NCBI GenBank assembly: GCA_025462785.1
Contig: JAOAPG010000411.1
Coordinates: 1-8,982 of the forward strand
Reading direction: 5' to 3'
Source: Acidobacteriaceae bacterium
GTDB lineage: Bacteria > Acidobacteriota > Terriglobia > Terriglobales > Acidobacteriaceae
DNA length: 8,982 bases
The position numbers were made by a program, and so were the translations under genes. Shown in pieces: positions 1 to 6,365 of the stretch (within the stretch, counting starts at the first letter, position 1; the number at the start of each line of letters is the position of its first letter). Under the pieces are notes generated by a model. It ran no database searches, was not told where the DNA came from, and worked only from the letters and a program-made list of their open reading frames with translations.

Positions 1-64
1 AGAATTCCTGATTTTCCTCTGCATCTATTGCATGCTCTTAGGAATCCTATCTACTTGAGCCTGA

Positions 65-85
65 TAGCTATTTTGGTAGCTATTT
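65..85. repeat. 9-base direct repeat upstream of the S41 protease promoter
   Basis: TAGCTATTT occurs at 65-73 and again at 77-85, a spacing of 12 bases, just over one helical turn. The first copy lies within the palindrome ATAGCTAT (64-71). It sits some 17 bases upstream of the proposed -35 element, where an activator or repressor site could be. The repeat is seen directly; any regulatory role is inference, and a 9-base repeat in AT-rich DNA can arise by chance. Confidence 0.3.
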
Positions 86-101
86 AGCGCGCCAAACGTT
101 C

Positions 102-130
102 TTATTAACAGCTGGAAGGCATGCTATACT
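102..130 (+). promoter_or_regulatory. Candidate sigma-70 promoter of the S41 protease gene
   Basis: TATACT at 125-130 is a 5/6 match to the -10 consensus and is preceded by TGC (122-124), an extended -10 signature. A weak -35 element, TTATTA, lies at 102-107 with a 17-base spacer. Transcription would begin near 137, leaving a leader of about 25 bases before the ATG at 162. This arrangement supports 162 as the original translation start rather than anything further upstream. It is a consensus match only. Confidence 0.5.
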
Positions 131-161
131 ACGCTCTCGAGCGGTCTTTGGGACGGTGGTT

Positions 162-226
162 ATGCCCAAGGCGAAGGAAAATCGAAGAAGGCCCGTAGTT
201 CTCGTCGTTCCCTCTTTTTTGTCATA
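162..226 (+). other. Displaced N-terminal coding segment of the S41 protease (apparent frameshift)
   Basis: The reading frame of the protease stays open upstream of 227 to a TAG at 77-79 but contains no ATG, GTG or TTG in that stretch. An ATG at 162 lies in another frame, preceded by a purine-rich GGACGGTGG at 151-159. Reading from it for six codons and then moving back one base at the A4 run (178-181) gives MPKAKEKSKKARSSRRS and then joins the hydrophobic stretch FFVILFLAV of the main frame. That is a classic basic n-region plus membrane/signal segment, so one A is probably missing relative to the ancestral gene. The run is short for a homopolymer sequencing error and does not form a standard X XXY YYZ slippery heptamer, so a true mutation, an assembly error and recoding all remain possible. 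Confidence 0.6.
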
Positions 227-1783
227 TTGTTTCTCGCGGTTTGCGGATTACTCGGCATTCTCTTCGCCCAGAAGAATCCCGACGCAACTTCGGGCAGTGA
301 CTCCGACGTTCGCGATAGCCTTAAGCAGTTCGCCGACGTGTACAACGTCATCGAGCAGAACTATGCCGAGCCGGTGAACCCCGATAAGGCCATTTATAAC
401 GGAGCGATCCCGGGCATGCTGCATGTGCTCGATCCGCACTCCAATTTCTTCGATCCCAAGGCTTATTCCCTGCTGCGCGAAGATCAGCGCGGGAAATACT
501 ACGGCGTGGGAATGACCGTCGGTCCGCGCAACAACAAAGTGATCGTTATCGCTCCGTTTGCCGGCACGCCTGCTTACAAAGCTGGCATTCATCCCGGCGA
601 CATCATCATGGCCATCGATGGCAAGCCCACCGACAACATGACAACTAGCGATGTAGCCGACCTGTTAAAGGGACCAAAGGGCACGACGGTTCACATCACC
701 ATGTTGCGCGAGGGAGCGGATAAGCCTCTCGATTTCGCGGTGGTTCGCGACGAAATTCCCCGCTACAGCGTTGATCTGCACTTCATGATCAAGCCCGGCA
801 TCGGCTACATGCATGTCTCTGGATTCAACGAGACTACCGAACACGAAGTCGCCGACGCGCTCGATGAAATGGGAGATCTGAAGGGATTGATCCTCGATCT
901 GCGCCAGAATCCCGGTGGCCTGTTGAATGAAGGCGTCGGCGTTGCCGACAAGTTCCTGCACAAGGGACAGCTCATCGTCTCGCATCACGGCCGTTCGTCC
1001 CCGGAGAAGCGCTACACTGCAGCGCACGGAAATGCCGGTAAGGATTATCCGTTAGTTGTGCTCGTGAATCGTGGCACAGCGTCAGCCGCTGAAATCGTGG
1101 CTGGAGCTATTCAGGATCACGACCGCGGCCTCATCGTAGGCGAAACCACCTTCGGCAAAGGCTTAGTCCAGACAGTTTATCCGTTGTCTGAGAATACCGG
1201 CCTTGCACTGACCACGGCGCATTACTACACGCCGAGCGGACGTCTGATTCAGCGCGACTATTCCAACGTCTCGCTTTATGACTATTACTTCGACCGTCCG
1301 AACGACAACGATATATCGAACCGGGAAGTTAAACTCACCGACAGCGGACGCACTGTGTACGGCGGCGGCGGAATCAAGCCCGACGTGAAGATCGATGCCC
1401 CAAAGGACAACAAGTTCCAGGACACGTTGCTCCAGCACTACGCATTCTTTAACTTCGCCAAGCATTATGTCGTTACCCATCATCCAACCGAGAAGTTTGA
1501 AGTGGATGACGCGGTGATGCAGGAATTCCGTAAATCACTCGCCGAAGACAAGACTCCTTACACCGAAGCCGAACTAGTCCAGAACAACGACTGGATCCGA
1601 AACAGCATTAAGAGCGAGATTTTCGTGGACGCATTCGGCCAAGAAAAGGGCCTTCAGGTAAAAGCGGAAGGCGATCCCGAAGTGACCAAAGCGCTCGAGC
1701 TTCTTCCCCAGGCCCAAAAGCTGGCGGAAAATGCCAAGAAAATAGTAGCGGAGCGTTCCTCGCCAAGCTCGCTCACGCGCTAG
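227..1783 (+). CDS. S41 family C-terminal processing protease (CtpA-like), exported, PDZ-containing
   Basis: Likely a membrane-anchored or periplasmic serine protease of the CtpA/Prc family, which trims or degrades envelope proteins from their C-termini. Residue numbers count from the TTG at 227. A hydrophobic segment (about 1-14) is followed by a helical N-terminal domain with the family-typical DPHSNFF (69-75). The PDZ domain is at about 88-165 (YYGVGMTV, then AGIHPGDIIMAIDG). The protease core contains LILDLRQNPGG (221-231). The catalytic triad is visible: Ser286 in GTASAAE, Lys311 in TTFGKG and Gln315 four residues later, the Ser/Lys/Gln arrangement of CtpA. A lysine-rich tail closes the 518-residue protein. 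TTG at 227 is only the first start codon in this frame and lies inside the hydrophobic segment; the original start is probably the ATG at 162 through a one-base frameshift, giving about 540 residues. The gene is monocistronic, with its own promoter and terminator. Family assignment is firm; the substrate is unknown. Confidence 0.9.
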   Translation: MFLAVCGLLGILFAQKNPDATSGSDSDVRDSLKQFADVYNVIEQNYAEPVNPDKAIYNGAIPGMLHVLDPHSNFFDPKAYSLLREDQRGKYYGVGMTVGPRNNKVIVIAPFAGTPAYKAGIHPGDIIMAIDGKPTDNMTTSDVADLLKGPKGTTVHITMLREGADKPLDFAVVRDEIPRYSVDLHFMIKPGIGYMHVSGFNETTEHEVADALDEMGDLKGLILDLRQNPGGLLNEGVGVADKFLHKGQLIVSHHGRSSPEKRYTAAHGNAGKDYPLVVLVNRGTASAAEIVAGAIQDHDRGLIVGETTFGKGLVQTVYPLSENTGLALTTAHYYTPSGRLIQRDYSNVSLYDYYFDRPNDNDISNREVKLTDSGRTVYGGGGIKPDVKIDAPKDNKFQDTLLQHYAFFNFAKHYVVTHHPTEKFEVDDAVMQEFRKSLAEDKTPYTEAELVQNNDWIRNSIKSEIFVDAFGQEKGLQVKAEGDPEVTKALELLPQAQKLAENAKKIVAERSSPSSLTR

Positions 1784-1803
1784 CTGAAAATTGCTTATTA
1801 AAT

Positions 1804-1832
1804 AAGGCCCGAGCAATCGGGCCTTTTATTTT
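1804..1832 (+). terminator. Rho-independent terminator after the S41 protease gene
   Basis: A perfect 9-bp GC-rich stem (1804-1812 with 1817-1825) closes on the tetraloop GCAA, a stable GNRA loop. It is followed by a T-rich tract through 1832. It begins about 20 bases after the TAG stop of the protease and fits a strong intrinsic terminator. The A-rich bases before the stem could also support weaker termination on the other strand. Confidence 0.9.
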
Positions 1833-1906
1833 GGGTCGAGATATCGCTTTATCGATGCCCCCGCCCTTTTGCTCTGCTCCGGCCAGGATCGCGCCTCAAA
1901 TCCTAA

Positions 1907-1948
1907 AGCCCAGAGCCTAGAGCCGGAAGCCTGCAGCCCGAAGCGTGC
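1907..1948. repeat. Heptanucleotide tandem array, six AGCCNNN units
   Basis: Six consecutive 7-base units are read: AGCCCAG, AGCCTAG, AGCCGGA, AGCCTGC, AGCCCGA and AGCGTGC. The AGCC core is kept in five and changed to AGCG in the last. The array lies in the 324-base spacer between the S41 terminator and the prepilin peptidase gene, and a 7-base period would not preserve a reading frame. The three variable bases differ in every unit, so this is a degenerate array rather than a recent slippage expansion. Function is unknown. Confidence 0.8.
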
Positions 1949-1952
1949 CTCA

Positions 1953-1981
1953 TTGACTTGTCTTCCCTGCTATGTGAAAAT
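1953..1981 (+). promoter_or_regulatory. Weak candidate promoter upstream of the Tad-type cluster
   Basis: TTGACT (1953-1958, 5/6 match to -35) is followed after 17 bases by GAAAAT (1976-1981, 4/6 match to -10). It lies directly after the heptamer array and would leave a leader of about 120 bases before the GTG at 2108. This is the best sigma-70-like match noticed in the spacer, but it is marginal. The rest of 1982-2107 shows no gene or RNA that I recognise. Confidence 0.25.
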
Positions 1982-2107
1982 TCGCCCACAATCCGCTCCG
2001 GTCCGATTTGCCGCTAGGAGAGGACAGTAGCGCGCAGTTCGCGAAAATACTGGCATGACATTTTTCTTTCATATTCAACCAACTGCTGATTACCGAAAAA
2101 GTCACTC

Positions 2108-2638
2108 GTGCTAAAAGAGGCACCATGGATCCTAGCGACGGTAATCGCTGCGATTGCAGGCGTAACCGATTGGCACTCGCGCAGAATTCCAAACTGGCTG
2201 ACCGTATCTGGATTGGTATTGGGGATCGCCGCAAATTCGCTGGCCAGCGGAAGGTCAGGAGCCAAAGAATCATTGTTAGGGGCTGGTCTGGGACTCGCCC
2301 TGCTGCTACCCTTCGTAGTGATAAGAAGTCTGGGCGCAGGCGACTGGAAGCTGGTTGGTGCAATCGGAGCCTGTCTGGGATCGCATCACTTGCTGACAAT
2401 CCTTTTTGTCACAATTTTGATCAACGGGTTGATGGCTCTAGCAATGATCGTATGGAAGAAGCGACTGAGGCAAACAGCGCGCAACCTCGGCCATATGCTG
2501 GCGTCGATGTTGACCCTGCACCTGCCGGGGGAAGAACTAACGCTGGATAATCCCCAGGCGGTAAAGGTTCCTTTTGGAGTAGCAGTGGCAGCGGCAGTGA
2601 TTCTGTACACAGCGAGACATGCATGGGGAGCGGTGTAA
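2108..2638 (+). CDS. A24 family prepilin peptidase, TadV/CpaA type
   Basis: Inner-membrane aspartic peptidase that would cleave the leader of type IV/Flp-type prepilins and TadE/TadG-like pseudopilins, here probably those encoded just downstream. At 176 residues it lacks the N-terminal methyltransferase domain of PilD and matches the short TadV/CpaA class. The two catalytic aspartates are recognisable: Asp21 in TDWHSRRIPNW after the first helix, and Asp79 in the GAGDWK motif, the family GxGD signature. Hydrophobic helices surround them (about 5-20, 31-46, 57-73, 82-90, 94-114 and 153-170). The GTG at 2108 is the first start codon after an in-frame TGA at 2087-2089; no strong Shine-Dalgarno sequence precedes it. 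The stop is 46 bases before the next gene, so it is probably the first gene of the cluster. The family is clear; its substrates are inferred from position. Confidence 0.88.
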   Translation: MLKEAPWILATVIAAIAGVTDWHSRRIPNWLTVSGLVLGIAANSLASGRSGAKESLLGAGLGLALLLPFVVIRSLGAGDWKLVGAIGACLGSHHLLTILFVTILINGLMALAMIVWKKRLRQTARNLGHMLASMLTLHLPGEELTLDNPQAVKVPFGVAVAAAVILYTARHAWGAV

Positions 2639-2684
2639 GGATCAGAGAAAATGGGTAGGGCTGTACAGGGCAGCTCAGGCAATA

Positions 2685-3308
2685 ATGAATCGAACCTTGA
2701 CTAAGCTCAGAAAAATAACAGCGTGCCGATTGAAAATGCTGTTGGGAGAAACTGCTGGCGCGGAAATCGCCGAAGCTGCTGTTGTATTACCTTTGCTGTT
2801 CCTACTACTCTTTGCAATTATCTGGTTCGCTCGTGCATTCAACATCTATTCCACAATTACCACCGCCGCCAGGCAAGGCGCTGTCTTTGCTGCGCGTCCG
2901 AGCTGTGCCACCTGTGCCGCGCCTAGCGGCATTGGCTGGAATGGTACGAACTTGCCCGCCGACGCGGCGGTTGCCGCCGTGGTTACGGGAGTACTGCGGA
3001 ACTCCCACATAGACCCAGGCCCCATTCAAAGTTACCTTCCACCCTCCCTCCAATCACCTACATTGCAGTCGTGCCCAGCCCCTGCGCCCCCGGTAAATTG
3101 TTCATCGGCACCCAACAACATCACGGTGTGCAGATTTGTTTTGCTAAATCCAAGTCCCGGCAGTCCGCTGACGCAGCCAGCTCAGTGCGGAACTGCAGTA
3201 AGCTTTCAATACCCATTCGGCTCCTATTTCCCGTTCCCCTCCTATCCTACATTCACCCTCCGGTCAGTTATTATTTCCGCAGAGGGGCAAAGCGAAGTGC
3301 AATACTGA
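2685..3308 (+). CDS. TadE-like pseudopilin, first copy
   Basis: Probable minor pseudopilin of a Tad/Flp-type pilus, held in the inner membrane by one helix with its C-terminal part outside. In the 207-residue product a basic N-terminus is followed by a prepilin-like cleavage context, Gly25 then AEIAE (Glu at +5), a hydrophobic helix (about 31-48), and ITTAARQGAVFAARPS (59-73), typical of TadE proteins. The exported part is rich in Pro, Ser and Cys; six cysteines follow the helix, an even number suiting disulfides. I prefer the ATG at 2685 because it gives a short basic leader. An in-frame ATG at 2619 would overlap the preceding gene and add 22 hydrophilic residues. The TGA stop shares one base with the next ATG (TGATG), so coupled translation is likely. 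The N-terminal family match is good; the C-terminal half is not recognised. Confidence 0.78.
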   Translation: MNRTLTKLRKITACRLKMLLGETAGAEIAEAAVVLPLLFLLLFAIIWFARAFNIYSTITTAARQGAVFAARPSCATCAAPSGIGWNGTNLPADAAVAAVVTGVLRNSHIDPGPIQSYLPPSLQSPTLQSCPAPAPPVNCSSAPNNITVCRFVLLNPSPGSPLTQPAQCGTAVSFQYPFGSYFPFPSYPTFTLRSVIISAEGQSEVQY

Positions 3309-3910
3309 TGCGGTTTCTGTCGCTAATCCGCAGAATGGGATGTCAGATCGCCCCTCTCTCATCGGTGCCAGTCGGTGACAAAGGATCTCAGATCGCAGAG
3401 TTTGCGATTTCTGCCCCGCTATTAGTCGTACTCGCGGTTGGAATTTTTGATTTTAGCGGCGCATTCACTTTGAAGCAAAAAGTTATGAGCGCGGCTCAGC
3501 AGGGCTCCGCGCTAGCTGCCAACCAATCCACCCGCGATTTGGGTAACCCCAACCCGGACTCAGTTGCAGCCGTCCGTGATGCGGTTTTCAACTACCTCGC
3601 GAACGAAAAAGTCCTCGCGAAGGCTAATCAGGGGAGTTGCGTGCCTGGCAGCGCTCCAGCGCAAACAGGCCTGAAATGGACGTACACTATTAATGGCTGT
3701 GGCAACGTCACCTCCGATAGTCTCATTATTACTGTTGACCGCGGTCATGTTTTCGTATCAGGCACGGAAAACGTCGCAAGTAGCCACGTTTCAGTGAGCT
3801 ATCCCTATCATTGGGAGTTCGACAGAGTGATTGGTCTGGTTGCTCCAGGGGCTAATTATGCGCCCACCACCCAAATTACCGCTGATGCTATTGCCCAGAA
3901 TCAGTCATGA
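3308..3910 (+). CDS. TadE-like pseudopilin, second copy
   Basis: A second TadE-family minor pseudopilin of 200 residues. A basic N-terminus is followed by Gly26 and SQIAEF (Glu31 at +5, Phe32), the classic TadE/Flp cleavage and E-F signature. A hydrophobic helix (about 33-49) comes next, then TLKQKVMSAAQQGSALAA (54-71), the conserved amphipathic stretch. The exported domain has two cysteines (GSCVPG and NGCGN) and ends with a predicted beta-rich segment containing VSYPYHWEF. The ATG at 3308 is chosen because it overlaps the upstream stop by one base and gives a TadE-sized leader; the frame is open further upstream to 3071 but that part overlaps the preceding gene and has unrelated composition. 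Its stop overlaps the next start in an ATGA, so expression is probably coupled to both neighbours. It likely forms a heteromer with the first TadE-like protein, as TadE/TadF pairs do; that is inference. Confidence 0.82.
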   Translation: MRFLSLIRRMGCQIAPLSSVPVGDKGSQIAEFAISAPLLVVLAVGIFDFSGAFTLKQKVMSAAQQGSALAANQSTRDLGNPNPDSVAAVRDAVFNYLANEKVLAKANQGSCVPGSAPAQTGLKWTYTINGCGNVTSDSLIITVDRGHVFVSGTENVASSHVSVSYPYHWEFDRVIGLVAPGANYAPTTQITADAIAQNQS

Positions 3911-5220
3911 GGAACCTAAGCCTAAGCCGGAGACGCCGGGGAGAACGCGGGGTGACCATCATTTTGGTTGCCGTCACCATGGTTTTCATGATCATGGCTC
4001 TAGCGGCCATTGCGATTGACGTCGTGGCACTCTATACGGCGCGCAGTGAGGCCAACCATGCCGCCGCTGCAGCTGCGATGGCAGGTGCAAAAACGCTGGC
4101 CAATTCTGGGATGACGTCTGATCCGACTAACGCTAACTTGCAGACAGCTGCGAAAGCTCTCGCAACTCAGATCGCAACGACTGTAGCCACCCAAAACAAG
4201 ATCGGCGGACAACTTATAACAACCCCGACGGTATCGTTCCCGAACTTAGCGCAACCAAGTTTCGTAGTTGCTCCGCAGGTCGCTGTAACCGTCCAGCGGA
4301 CCGATCTACCAACTTTCTTCGCGCGCGCAGCGGGCTATCACATCGCCTCAGTGGGTAGCACTTCTGTCGCGGAAGCATTCAATCCATCCACATCAAGCAA
4401 TGTCAGTAATGGCGGGTTGCAAGTACCGATTGCCCCGAAGTGTGTAAAACCATGGATTCTACCGAACATGGATCCAACCAATTCCGGTCAGCCCTTCTTT
4501 GATCCGTCTGGAGCTATCCATTCAACCGGAATGGTCGGAAAAAGCATGACCATGGTGCCTGCATGTGCAGGAACAGGATGCACCGGAACGCCGCCATCGC
4601 CACCAGCACCAACCGGTTACACACAAGCTACCTATTATTTCGGTGACTTTATCGCCCCGCCTGCAACTTCATTGCCTGCAAGTTGCGGACTGGGCAGCTG
4701 CGCATATGAGCAAAACATTGCTGCCTGCAGCCCTCAGCCGATTACATGCGGAGTAGCTGCATCACTGCCGAACGCCCAGATTGATCCTGGCGCTTGTGGT
4801 CCTGGATATCGCGCCAAAACTCGCGCTGCGACGCAATGTCTGATCCATGATCCTGACAACGACACAATCACATTGGCGGGGAACCCGCCTCCTTTCGCAA
4901 CCCCAATTCCTCAACCAATGCAGTTCATAACCGGAGACAACAACCCACTTGTCGAGAGCGGCTCCGTTGCGGCAGGGGCTCAAGTTTCAACCAGCGATTC
5001 TTTGGTAACAATTCCAGTGTCGGATCAGGCTACCGGTTGGACTCCAAATAGTAATGTCAATATTATCGGGTTCATTCAGGCGTTTATTGTTCGCATTGCA
5101 ACGCCAGCGACTATAAATGTTGTCATTGTAAACATGTCGGGCTGCGGCACCAGCGCTGCAGCCCCTCCTGTAATCGGAGACGGCATTTCCCCGGTTCCCG
5201 TTCACCTGATTTCCCAATAG
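3907..5220 (+). CDS. TadG-like pilus assembly protein without a visible vWA domain
   Basis: A 437-residue membrane-anchored exported protein. Its N-terminus matches the Tad/TadG N-terminal domain: basic RRRRGERG (8-15), one hydrophobic helix (about 16-43) ending in AIAIDVVALYTARSEA, then the Ala-rich NHAAAAAAMAGAKTLA (50-65). In known Tad systems such proteins anchor or guide pilus assembly. No von Willebrand A (MIDAS, DxSxS) motif is visible. The remaining ~370 residues are a Thr/Ser/Pro/Ala-rich exported region with ten cysteines clustered mainly in the middle (for example CAGTGC and CGLGSC) and a beta-rich end. The ATG at 3907 overlaps the previous stop (ATGA). It is the last gene of the cluster and meets the AMIN gene convergently. 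The N-terminal assignment is good; the role of the C-terminal region is unknown. Confidence 0.8.
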   Translation: MRNLSLSRRRRGERGVTIILVAVTMVFMIMALAAIAIDVVALYTARSEANHAAAAAAMAGAKTLANSGMTSDPTNANLQTAAKALATQIATTVATQNKIGGQLITTPTVSFPNLAQPSFVVAPQVAVTVQRTDLPTFFARAAGYHIASVGSTSVAEAFNPSTSSNVSNGGLQVPIAPKCVKPWILPNMDPTNSGQPFFDPSGAIHSTGMVGKSMTMVPACAGTGCTGTPPSPPAPTGYTQATYYFGDFIAPPATSLPASCGLGSCAYEQNIAACSPQPITCGVAASLPNAQIDPGACGPGYRAKTRAATQCLIHDPDNDTITLAGNPPPFATPIPQPMQFITGDNNPLVESGSVAAGAQVSTSDSLVTIPVSDQATGWTPNSNVNIIGFIQAFIVRIATPATINVVIVNMSGCGTSAAAPPVIGDGISPVPVHLISQ

Positions 5221-5254
5221 GTTATTGGATTGTTGCTCGAATACAGCGCTACAT

Positions 5255-5288
5255 TGTTCCCTTCACCTCGTCGTTGCGTGTAGGAACA
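5255..5288. terminator. Weak hairpin between convergent genes, possible terminator
   Basis: TGTTCC (5255-5260) pairs with GGAACA (5283-5288), and an inner CAC/GTG pairing can extend the stem across a small internal loop. It lies in the 86-base gap between the convergent TadG-like and AMIN genes, where a two-way terminator would be expected. No T-run follows on either strand, so it may instead be chance or a Rho-dependent region. Confidence 0.25.
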
Positions 5289-5306
5289 GGTGCTCTATAA
5301 CTACTA

Positions 5307-6293
5307 CTACTGCGGTGGTGGTGGCCCTTCCGGCTCCGGCATGGGTGGCGGTGTATCATCGGTCGGATCGTCCGGCGTAGGTTGCGTCACGGGTCCTCCT
5401 TGCACTGGTTCCGGAGGCGGTTGGTTTGTCGCCGAGTATTCTTGCGTAAAACCACTGTCAGCCGCTTTCGAAGCTTCGCCCTGCTTCGAAGTCAGCGCAA
5501 CGCTGTGCAGCTCATTCGGATCGTGGTCCGATCCTACGATAACGAAGTTGAAGTGCGATCCATTGAGCAATGCCGCCATGGCATCGCGCGCGGGTGCCGG
5601 ACCAATGTCGGCGACGATCGCTTCCTGCTGGGCTCCCGGCGGGATCGGAATATCTGCACCCGTTTGCCTGTGCACTTCATTGAGCACTTCCGCAAGCGTG
5701 CCCCTCTCGACATGAATGCTCAGCATCCCGTGATTGAAGTGCACTTCCACACGCGCTTTCGGGCGCATGGGAAGCGTCGGGGGCATATCATCTTCCGAAA
5801 TCACGATGGGAGCAGAAGATCTTGACGACGCCATTCGCAAATGTGGCGTGCCGGATCCGGCGACAGATGGCGCGTCGAATTTGACGATCACACTCTTGCC
5901 CGAAGGGAAGACGTGATAACTCGCGGCCGACGTCAAGTCGAGAACAACGCGAGTGACTGGAGGATTCGCCGCAAAAAGCCCTACGCGAACATTCTTCACT
6001 TCTCCGCGATTGACATTGAGTCCACGCAGTTCGGCGCTAGGCTGTGAGTTAGGAAAATCGATGACCAGCCGATCAGGACCCGTAACAACCTGTGTCTGCG
6101 GCAATACCGGTTCACTAGCCAGAATCTCAACTTCAACATTGCTGCCAACGCTCAACAAAGACACTCTGCGGATCAAAGCCACGGACTTGCCGCTCGCATT
6201 GCCCACAGCCTGTGCGGCCGCGTTGTTTGCGAAGACAAGGCCGTATCCCGCCAACAATCCGCAAAGCAAATTAAATTTAAGAAAACGGACCAT
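5307..6293 (-). CDS. Exported AMIN-domain protein with STN-like domain and proline-rich tail
   Basis: A periplasmic or envelope protein of 328 residues. A signal peptide (about 1-29, cleavage probably after AAAQA) is followed by an AMIN-type beta domain (about 42-139; note RLVIDFPN and VTRVVLDLTSAASYHVF), the fold that binds cell wall in AmiC and PilQ. After a linker comes a region resembling the STN/secretin N-terminal short domain (about 183-255; LSIHVERGTLAEVLNEV, then a short strand/helix pattern). The C-terminus is acidic and proline-rich (about 291-328). This AMIN + STN order is how PilQ-type secretins begin, but no secretin pore follows. ATG at 6293 is chosen; a GTG lies immediately upstream at 6296. 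There is little Shine-Dalgarno sequence. It follows the M61 gene by 72 bases on the same strand and converges on the Tad cluster. Domain calls are by eye; AMIN is the firmer of the two. Confidence 0.78.
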   Translation of the reverse strand: MVRFLKFNLLCGLLAGYGLVFANNAAAQAVGNASGKSVALIRRVSLLSVGSNVEVEILASEPVLPQTQVVTGPDRLVIDFPNSQPSAELRGLNVNRGEVKNVRVGLFAANPPVTRVVLDLTSAASYHVFPSGKSVIVKFDAPSVAGSGTPHLRMASSRSSAPIVISEDDMPPTLPMRPKARVEVHFNHGMLSIHVERGTLAEVLNEVHRQTGADIPIPPGAQQEAIVADIGPAPARDAMAALLNGSHFNFVIVGSDHDPNELHSVALTSKQGEASKAADSGFTQEYSATNQPPPEPVQGGPVTQPTPDDPTDDTPPPMPEPEGPPPPQ

Positions 6294-6301
6294 CACTCGC
6301 G

Positions 6302-6310
6302 ATTCTAGCA
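6302..6310 (-). promoter_or_regulatory. Candidate extended -10 promoter of the AMIN gene
   Basis: On the minus strand TGCTAGAAT reads as an extended -10 element (TGn plus TAGAAT, 5/6 consensus) with no convincing -35. Transcription from it would start near 6295, almost at the GTG/ATG start codons (6296/6293), giving a nearly leaderless mRNA. That would fit the poor Shine-Dalgarno sequence. It is a pattern match only. Confidence 0.3.
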
Positions 6311-6365
6311 GCCTTCACCGCCAAGAAAGTTACACTTCAGTTCCTGTCCTCTCGCACGAAACATG

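Noticed and set aside
1..87. Open stretch in the first frame that could be the tail of an upstream gene
   Set aside because: Only 28 codons before a TAG, with no recognisable motif and AT-rich regulatory-looking sequence; cannot be supported as coding.
177..183. Programmed -1 frameshift in the S41 gene
   Set aside because: The bases GAAAAT do not form a standard slippery heptamer in the initial frame and no clear downstream stimulatory hairpin was seen, so a plain indel is preferred, though not excluded.
1950..2399. 149-codon open frame on the minus strand across the spacer and prepilin peptidase gene
   Set aside because: It overlaps a well-supported A24 peptidase with its catalytic motifs; the product is rich in Arg, Ser and Leu and shows no domain.
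2619..2684. Upstream ATG start for the first TadE-like gene
   Set aside because: It overlaps the end of the prepilin peptidase gene and adds 22 hydrophilic residues before an otherwise normal TadE leader.
3071..3307. Upstream start for the second TadE-like gene
   Set aside because: The extension overlaps the first TadE-like gene by about 240 bases and has no TadE character; the ATG in the TGATG junction fits better.
5290..5715. Open frame on the plus strand encoding a Gly/Ser/Cys-rich peptide
   Set aside because: It is antisense to the proline-rich tail and STN-like region of the AMIN gene; its composition is the mirror of proline codons, and it has no family resemblance.
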